This document shows positions 57,684 through 64,000 of a stretch of 64,000 bases of DNA, in pieces. How positions within the stretch are numbered: the first letter of the stretch is position 1; every line of letters starts with the position of its first letter. Below the pieces are notes generated by a model. It ran no database searches and was not told the DNA's origin. It was given only the letters and a program-made list of their open reading frames with translations. This stretch comes from Thelephora terrestris (taxonomy: Eukaryota > Basidiomycota > Agaricomycetes > Thelephorales > Thelephoraceae): assembly GCA_015956445.1 (NCBI GenBank), contig WIUZ02000002.1, positions 310,001 to 374,000 of the forward strand, read 5' to 3'. Position numbers and translations under genes: made by a program.

Positions 57684-59803
57684 GCCTCTGCTCTCGGCGA
57701 TCGCGGTCGGCTGGCCAGTGCATTGAGCCTTCCTGGGCTTCGCTCAATTGACCTTGGTCGCTCACCTCAAACTCCTATCAACGCGCGACGCCACCCTGAC
57801 GAACTGTCCCCACATATGTATTGCCGACCAATGAATCCTTGCCAGGGTCTGAAATCGTCAGACCTTGTTCAACCCTTGCTTTGTTTCGGTAAACCCGAAT
57901 CCTCAGCTTTCCCAACCCGCGACTCGGACTGCTAGAGATCCACAACGCGCCTATCATGTGACTCTCGGCGCCGGTCGTAATGTATTTGACCAACTTGCAC
58001 TGGAGGTATTTGTTTTCCGGCTTCTGACCTGCACTGTATCAGCCGCAACGAAATGGAAACCTGCTTGTTTGCGCACTACCACTTTTTGTATTCAACGCTC
58101 ACCTGCACAGGTGACCTCGAGGAGTGGGGAAGACTTTGGTATGTCCCTTGCAAAGATGTGCAGTTTACGTTGGTGCCGTTACTCCCGTTCGGCGTACCCA
58201 GTTAATTATTTATCCCCGGTTACGGAAAACCAACCCCGGACGGTCTCAGGGTCCCGGATCATGCGTCGCCAAATGAAGCGGGACTCACTGCAAGGTATGT
58301 AAGTGATATGTGTCGTACCGGATCTACGAGCGGCCACTCAACCGCCAAATTTAAGTCGACCGGCGGATGGCCTTTTCCCATAGACGGCGCGAATTCCCCT
58401 CGCTTGCCAACCCTACTGCCAGGGGCGATTCACCTTTTGTTGATGCTCCGTGCCGGCCTGGCTTCTTTCAAATGGACCGGTGTCAGGTTGACTGATAATC
58501 CCCTCACGAGCTTCATACGACTTTCCGGAAGATGGAGGACCCCTCTAGGGGATTCGGCGCCAAAACTTTCGTCTACGTGAAACCAGGTGGGCGCAGGTTT
58601 TTTAGGATGCCGGCTTTCGAACCAGGCTCGAGAGGCACTGACGTATTCCCTCAGAGGCGCTTCCAACAGCTCGGCCGTCGCGCACGACGATCCAGCGAGT
58701 TCACCTTCCAGGTATCCATTTGATGTGCCTTGGTGAAGGGGAGGGTATGGGGGAACGAGTTCGAAGCCTCCGGACGTGATGGGATCCTGCGTTCCTCGGA
58801 TGGAAAGGAATTCCGTGTTCACAGTGTCATCCTCGGACTCGCCTCCCTGGTTTTTTCAAGAAACCTTGCCTCATTGCCTCAAACTTCCCCCCAGCCGTTC
58901 GTTCAGTACTTCTATCCTCGCTCCCAGCTGAAGGCGTCTGATGTAGTCGTGTGGGCAGACTTGTACGCCACTGCCGACGAGTGAAACACCAAAGTTTCCA
59001 TGACGGCACCGTTGGGGGGGTATGGTGATCCCACAGTTTCTTGGGATAAGTCCCTCCGTTATGTGTCCTATGCCTTGGCGTCTCACTTGGGTTGCGAGGA
59101 GGCAAGGATCTGTTTAGGAGAACTCTGGCGATGGGTATTATCTGAGGAGTTGACGGTGTTTGAGATGAAGGGGGTGGAATTCCTGATGGGCGGCTCTACC
59201 CATCAGCCTTGCATCTTCTTCAGAGACAAAGCTCGAACCGCGGTCAGCTTCCATCCTTGACGAGCCCTCGGCCGACCGGAGCTGTGACTCTGCCTCGTTG
59301 GATTTCAGTACCGCGATCCATGCACCAAGCCAGCATGTGCCTACGAAGCCATTGCTTACCGCTGAAGATATCTATGGAGAGGTTGCCGGGGCAAACCGTC
59401 GGAGAACCTGTTCCGAATGCTACCTACCGCAACTCATTCAAGCATGTGCGCACCTGGACTCCCTTGGCGTTGAAAGCAATCATCTGAGCTACCTCAGACA
59501 ATTTGGGCGAACGGTCCCCGGTTCAGGCGGTAAGGGTAAGGCTCCGTGTTCCCGCTTCGAAACATTCAATGTCCTCGTGTTCGGTGCTCTATTGATAATT
59601 TAGACAAACAACAGTCCCTTGCGGTGTGCTAGCACTTAGTTCCGTTGTGATGCGGTGCCTGCCGGGGCAAGACATGATTTGTGCAGAAACGTGATAATAA
59701 CAGAGAGCGTGGGGCTGTTGACTGCCTCAGTAAGTTGGTCGCACGGTGTTAGACCGCCGATGGCAATCGCCCAATGCCAAGAGCCAAAGCTGATGGAAGT
59801 TAC
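57684..59803 (+). repeat. Segmental duplication, copy B (about 2.1 kb)
   Basis: The partner of 51958-54080, same orientation, offset about 5.73 kb. It begins directly after an F-box fragment, whereas copy A does not, so one border differs. Small differences such as AACCGGACGGTCTC versus AACCCGCACGATCTC show slight divergence. It contains the second broken BTB copy. Confidence 0.85.
58766..59600 (+). pseudogene. Broken BTB/POZ gene, copy B
   Basis: Same content and same first stop (TGA at 58982-58984) as copy A: DGILRSSDGKEFRVHSVILG, PFVQYFYPRSQLKASDVVVW, then VSYALASHLGCEEARICLGE, PTKPLLTAEDIYGEVAGANR and LPQLIQACAHLDSLGVESN. Some later positions differ from copy A, and some are closer to the intact genes (for example AEDIYGEV). 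The shared stop means the gene was already broken before the segment was copied, or the copies have exchanged sequence since. Confidence 0.75.
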
Positions 59804-60709
59804 ATCAACGAGAAGAAACTGAAATGCTTCGCAACGTTAGAGGCACAAAAGCTTAACTCAACCATTACCTAGCTATCGTCGACACTTCAGCTTACTTATC
59901 ACGCGCGGTTTAAAACAACATCAACGGTAATGTCCATTTCGAGTAGTAACGATGTGTGGAGTTTATACGACTCGAAGAGATAGGGCGAGTGGGGACTGGG
60001 GGAGGAGAAACATACTGGTTGAGAAAGGAATGGATAGTATATAGAAGTTGCGAGTATCAGATAATGAGAAGCTACAATGGTCGACGCGATGAATCCACGA
60101 ACCCCAAGGCCTAAACCGTCGACGAGAGCTATTAGCTGCGTGGATTGAGAAACGGAAAAAGGACGAGACATACCTAAGCGAAGAGCCCAAGATCCCAGGG
60201 CCTATAGACGATAAGTTCATTAGTTATAAGTACGAAAGAACGAAGCAGGAGAGAAAAACGTACCAAGGCAGCGATTCACCAGTCAATGCAACCGTCATCA
60301 CCGACAACCAACCGATAAAGAAAGAAAGTGGAGAGCCGAGACGAAGTCGACGGAACAGAAGAAGCGTGTAGATTTGCTTGGGGCCTAGACGTCAAGACGG
60401 TCAGTCATCAGCGTGAAAAGAAAAGTCGGAAAAAGGGGACGAACGTGAACAGAAAATCAACAACAGATATGCGCGTCTGAACCGACGGCATAAGAGTGGA
60501 AACCGGAAAGAAAACGCAGTCATGGAAGGGGGAGGAAGGGGGAAGGACGGGGAGGGAGGAGTGAGTCCAAGAAACGAGGCAGAAATAGGACGCTGTGGAA
60601 CGGCTCCGCAATGCACAGGCTTCGACGTCGTCAGCTGTGTGTACGAAAAGGATGAGGGTGAAGAAAAAAACTTACCAGTAGAGAGTCGAGCGCCGAGAAA
60701 GTTGATGAT
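59804..60709. other. Region with possible membrane-protein exons on the minus strand
   Basis: Minus-strand sequence between about 60390 and 59900 reads as hydrophobic pieces (PKQIYTLLLFRRLRLGSPLS, FFIGWLSVMTVALTGESL, GLGVRGFIASTIVASHYLI) separated by GT..AG borders, for example GTACGT at about 60264 and GTATGT at about 60174. A small multi-pass membrane protein is possible, but no start, family or complete model could be fixed. The plus strand near 60520-60560 is a G/A-rich tract. Confidence 0.3.
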
Positions 60710-62132
60710 CTACCACGAAGTGCGATAGAAGTCGGCGTGGGGATACTGGTCTTTGATCTTCTGGACAATCCACCAGGCAGGCGTGGCGAAGGTGACGTGG
60801 TTGCTCCCGCCTCTGGGCATTCCGGAATGGAGAAGACCGAGCATATTACCCTTGCCATCGACGATGAGGGAGCCCGAATCGCCTTTGGCGGAGAAATCGC
60901 CCGACTGCTTGTTGTAGTTATATATGGCGAGTTCCACAGACTCTTGTCCAAAATCGTCGGCGAGGTAAGCCTCCAGGCCCGCATGGTTTCCCACGGTGAG
61001 ATCGCTCGCGCCTCCGTCCTTTAGGACAATGAGGCAGGGCTCATCGTTGCTGTCGAAACAGTCGGGATTGGCGAGGAGCTCGCGCGTGACGATACCCTTG
61101 ACCCTGAGCTGTCGATTTGGGGGAGGGTTGAACAGCGTCCTAGTGTTGGTGTTGTGGAGAGGGTAAAACTTGTCGGTGAGTTCTCCGGGAGTGTACTTGG
61201 CTCCTAAAAGTAGTTTTTATCAGACGAGGTAATAATGTGAAAGAGGAAGCAAACGCACCGAGGTCGATAACATTGCCCTTGAAGTGGGGCTTGAACTTCG
61301 CCTCGTCAAGCTCGAACGTACCCACATCCAAGGTGTAGCGGTTACCCTCGACGTCGACGGAGATCTTGGGAGCCCAATCGACGTGGCCCATGTTTCGGCG
61401 CTCGATGTCGCTCCACTGTGCGTTGACTTCTTTGTCAAACGCCTCGAGTAGGCCGATATGCTGCTTGATTTCAGCCAACTTGGCCTGCTTGGCCGTCACT
61501 CCCGCCTCGGCCTCCTCCACCTCGTCCGGGTCCTCACTCGCCACCTGCAACTGCAACTCCGCAATCTCCGTCACAAAGAGCTCGGCGTCAGATCCGAGGC
61601 GACCGATGCGGGCCTTGATCTCGTTGACACCGCGTTGGAAACGACGGCTTCCACAGACGCGAACGAGCTGGCGAGGTGCGCCAGCACCCTTGAACTGGTA
61701 GTCGTCGGTGTTCGTCTTGTGGAGCACGTGGCGGTTGCTCACGCCGGGAACCCTGGCGCTAGCTTCGCCGCGCTTGGACTTGTTTTCGTGGAAGAAGAAC
61801 CCGACGCTCCCCTGAGCATCGTCGTCCTCCCTCTCCTGGGTGGTGATGGGCATGCCGAGCACAGCCGTCAGGAAGCGTCGAACGTAGTAGGTGGGGTCGG
61901 TGTCAAGAGTAACACGCAGAAGGGGTGGACCTGCGAGCGTCTCCACCGTGCCCTCGTACCACTCTATCACGGCTCCCTCGACTCCAACCTTCTCGAGAAG
62001 ACTTATGATATCGGGGGAAACATCGTGCGCATTCTCGGCAGTGGTGGTGTCGGGGTGGGTCGCGATCCAAATGACGATGGGACCGAGACTACCCTTCCCG
62101 TCCTCGCCGTGAGTGAAGAATCGAGCTGCCAT
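60710..62132 (-). CDS. Trypsin-fold (PA clan) serine protease-like protein
   Basis: Two exons on the minus strand (62132-61259 and 61203-60710), at least 455 aa. The likely catalytic His is in GVSNRHVLHKTNTDDY and the Ser is in FSAKGDSGSLIVDGKGNMLG, followed by LHSGMPRGG and FATPAWWIVQKI, all typical of chymotrypsin-like folds. Between His and Ser lies an insertion of about 90 residues that looks like an antiparallel coiled coil (LGSDAELFVTEIAELQLQV, EAEAGVTAKQAKLAEIKQHI). There is no signal peptide at the chosen ATG, and protein-like sequence continues upstream (HGVFNTQLNKVWHDVAPQIC) to about 62390, so the true N-terminus is probably further up with an unresolved frame. The catalytic Asp was not pinned down. 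Confidence 0.65.
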
Positions 62133-62520
62133 AACGGCCGAATAGAGAATACAGCGGGCTTTCAGGAGTTTGCAGATCTGGGGAGCGACATCGTGCCAGA
62201 CCTTGTTGAGCTGCGTGTTGAAGACGCCATGAGCGGTCTTGGTAGGGGTGGAAGAGTGTCTACCCTTGGGGAGGGGGAAAGGTGGGGAAAGGATTGTCGA
62301 GGAGGTCGGAGCGATAGAGGAGCTCAGGGGGGTCGAGGGAGATGCCGTGGTAATAGGCGATTCGTTCGTACTCTAAGACAAGGGTAAGTCACGTGTGGTA
62401 CTACCAGATGTGGAAATAAGCTAAGTGACTCGCCGCCTGCAAAGGGTCGGGCAAACCTAGTCTCCTCGAGCAGACCACGTATAACAACCGACAATCACTG
62501 ACAAGGGATGTACTAGGTGT

Positions 62521-63640
62521 GGGCAAACCAGCCGATCAAGCGGCGGCCTCTTCTCTTCACCGCGATCACCTTATGGCTTCGCCCAGAAATCTGCGACCTC
62601 ACCATCGACAAACTATCCCAAGACGAACCGACCCTACGTTCCTGTGCCCGTTTGCAGAGGGTGGGTTCATCGATCCAGGGCCCACCATTTCAGCTCCATA
62701 GTCGTTGGAGACAAAATGTTGCAAAGTTGGCTAGATGCTTTCTTCCCCTCGGACGAACAGATCCTTTTGTTGGTGAAAGGTCTGATACTGTGCCCACATA
62801 AAGTGAATCCCTCTCCCGGGACTTCATGCGCCTCGTAGAGTATGCCCCAGCATTTGAGAACCTCCAACACCTCCTGTTCGACGGGTGGCAATAGCTATTT
62901 GAAGCAGCCATAAACCCGCAATTTATCGCGGCGTTTCCACGGTCAGAGTATCTACTTTTCCCATGTTCCACGTTGCCCCCCGCGACCAGCCCCGAATATG
63001 ACGCTGATGTGTCGGAACCCAGCCACGGCGCTTACCAAGGCACCCTTGAGTTTGACGTCTGCTCTTGGGAGTTCAAAGGGACGTTATTCGCCGTGCTTGC
63101 GACATATCCCCCGTCTTGCGATACGGTCAAGATCTCCGTACAAGCTGCGGATGGAGAACTGTCCCAACGGATCTCGTCGACCTCTTGACACTTTACTGTT
63201 CCGATGCCTTAGAGGTACTCGGTATCAAGCACAGGAATGACCCACCTTGTAAGTTTGGCCTCGGCCGACGGCGATCTTTACCCCTCTCAGACCCTCAATA
63301 TCGATGATGGACTCTGGACCGGAATCCACTCCGTTTGAACGCTCGCGAGAGGTCTCGTTGTAGCTTGCAAGCCAACTTGCCCCGTTACTCCCCTGTCGCT
63401 TCTGGCACGATCGCTGCAAAGCCAGACTCACAAGCAAAGGATCTCCCGGGTTCTTTCGGGAGCAAAGACGTGTGGGAGGCCATCGGCCAAGGCTTGCTTC
63501 GATTAGCAGAATTTCAAGGAGGAAACAATGCTCGGTCGGTGGAGCGGCGATCAGTCTTGGCCGAACAAGCTTACAGGACCCGGGAGAGGAAACGGTTTGA
63601 GTAGAGCTGGTGGATCGAAAGCGCCTCGAAACGTTCTTTT
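62521..63640 (+). pseudogene. F-box-like gene, copy 2, interrupted
   Basis: It begins like copy 1 (LRPEICDLTIDKLSQDEPTL, then VCRGWVHRSRAHHFSSIVVG, DKMLQSWLDAF). It goes on past copy 1's end with LFPCSTLPPATSPEYDADVS, LEFDVCSWEFKGTLFAVLAT, SLASADGDLYPSQTLNIDDG and pieces up to about 63640. The sequence resembles an F-box protein with a long variable C-terminal region. Several stops and frame changes (for example TAG after DGWQ at about 62895, TGA at 63186-63188) are not flanked by convincing introns. It is probably a decayed gene; a many-intron functional gene cannot be fully excluded. Confidence 0.55.
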
Positions 63641-63785
63641 CCACAGTTTTCTCGAGTAGGGACGATCAACTTCATTGTACCCCCGCCTGTAGGTGGATAT
63701 ATGCTGTACTTGGAGGATTATTGACGTACGTATGGCTAATCTTACAGCCGAGTCCACCGTAAGATAAATATATTAAGATCTCTCT

Positions 63786-64000
63786 TCAGTCGAGATTGTC
63801 AGACCATCGTTCGTATTTCGTGATATCGGCCTCAACTGTCTTCAATTTCTGCTTTATCCAAGTGTTGGCGTCTGGTCCGATGGCCACCCTGAGAGGAAGC
63901 TCTGGCTCGCTCGCAAGCTCATGGAAAACCATCCTGGTCGCCTTGTCCGTGTCCCTGTACACCCCATTTTCCTTGAGACCGCGGATGATATTCCCCATCA
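63786..64000 (-). CDS. Short-chain dehydrogenase/reductase, C-terminal part, cut by the right edge
   Basis: A minus-strand frame running in from the right edge and stopping at 63786. It reads GVYRDTDKATRMVFHELASE, PELPLRVAIGPDANTWIKQK and KTVEADITKYERWSDN. This pattern (PLRVAIGPDA plus a final helix with VEADI) is the usual end of classical SDR enzymes that follow the PG motif and substrate loop. The catalytic YxxxK and cofactor-binding parts lie outside the window, so the substrate cannot be guessed. Confidence 0.7.
   Translation of the reverse strand, partial: MGNIIRGLKENGVYRDTDKATRMVFHELASEPELPLRVAIGPDANTWIKQKLKTVEADITKYERWSDNLD

Noticed and set aside
51958-59803. Direct repeats considered as long terminal repeats of an element
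   Set aside because: The repeats are 2.1 kb, contain host gene remnants, lack TG..CA ends, and enclose two BTB genes with no element genes. Segmental duplication explains them better.
61458-62387. 309-codon open frame on the plus strand
   Set aside because: It lies exactly antisense to the protease-like gene, whose motifs (HVLHK, GDSGS) are convincing. The plus frame has no family likeness.
1-64000. CRISPR arrays, rRNA genes, bacterial operons
   Set aside because: None seen. The dense short introns and gene content are eukaryotic.

Overview
The window looks like nuclear DNA of a basidiomycete fungus, most likely an Agaricomycete. Genes are dense, on both strands, and broken by many very short introns (about 45-65 bp, with GT..AG borders and CTAAC/CTGAC-like branch sites). 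The protein set fits: an AA14-type lytic polysaccharide monooxygenase, fungal ATG17, a fungal Ras pair, and the young BTB/POZ and F-box families that expand in mushroom-forming fungi. All gene models below were built by hand from reading frames and splice signals. Most close to an exact multiple of three, which supports them, but none has been tested against transcripts.

Layout. 1-13 kb: a partial minus-strand gene at the left edge, a 2OG-Fe(II) oxygenase, an intergenic stretch carrying a TA-flanked inverted-repeat element, DNA polymerase eta (RAD30), and two Ras genes in tandem with matching exon structures. 13-26 kb: a CIA30-family complex I assembly factor, the AA14 LPMO in divergent orientation to it, ARP3, two tandem aldo-keto reductases, ATG17, and a LysM protein with a zinc-ribbon-like N-terminus. 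27-40 kb: an ankyrin-repeat protein, the mRNA export receptor MEX67/NXF1, an AT-hook plus Myb/SANT-like protein, and a 19-exon Argonaute whose base composition is visibly more AT-rich than its surroundings. 40-51 kb: a long disordered coiled-coil protein, a decayed F-box-like gene, the proteasome-associated deubiquitinase UBP6, and an intronless disordered protein. 51-64 kb: a recently rearranged accessory region with two apparently intact BTB/POZ genes, two near-identical ~2.1 kb segments each holding a broken BTB copy, two copies of an F-box fragment, a trypsin-fold (PA clan) protease-like gene, and the C-terminus of a short-chain dehydrogenase at the right edge.

How the genes relate. Most of the window is housekeeping: translesion synthesis, Ras signalling, complex I assembly, actin branching, autophagy initiation, mRNA export, RNA silencing and proteasome deubiquitination. 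No metabolic cluster is evident. The most unusual biology is in the last 13 kb. There a 442-bp terminal-inverted-repeat element with a TA target duplication sits inside the 5' end of a BTB gene, and its right inverted repeat offers an in-frame replacement start codon. Next to this, a BTB copy that was already broken has been duplicated as part of a larger segment. Other points of interest are micro-exons of 5, 8, 9 and 18 nt, an Argonaute with altered catalytic positions, and a GC-AG intron that replaces a GT-AG intron between tandem paralogues.
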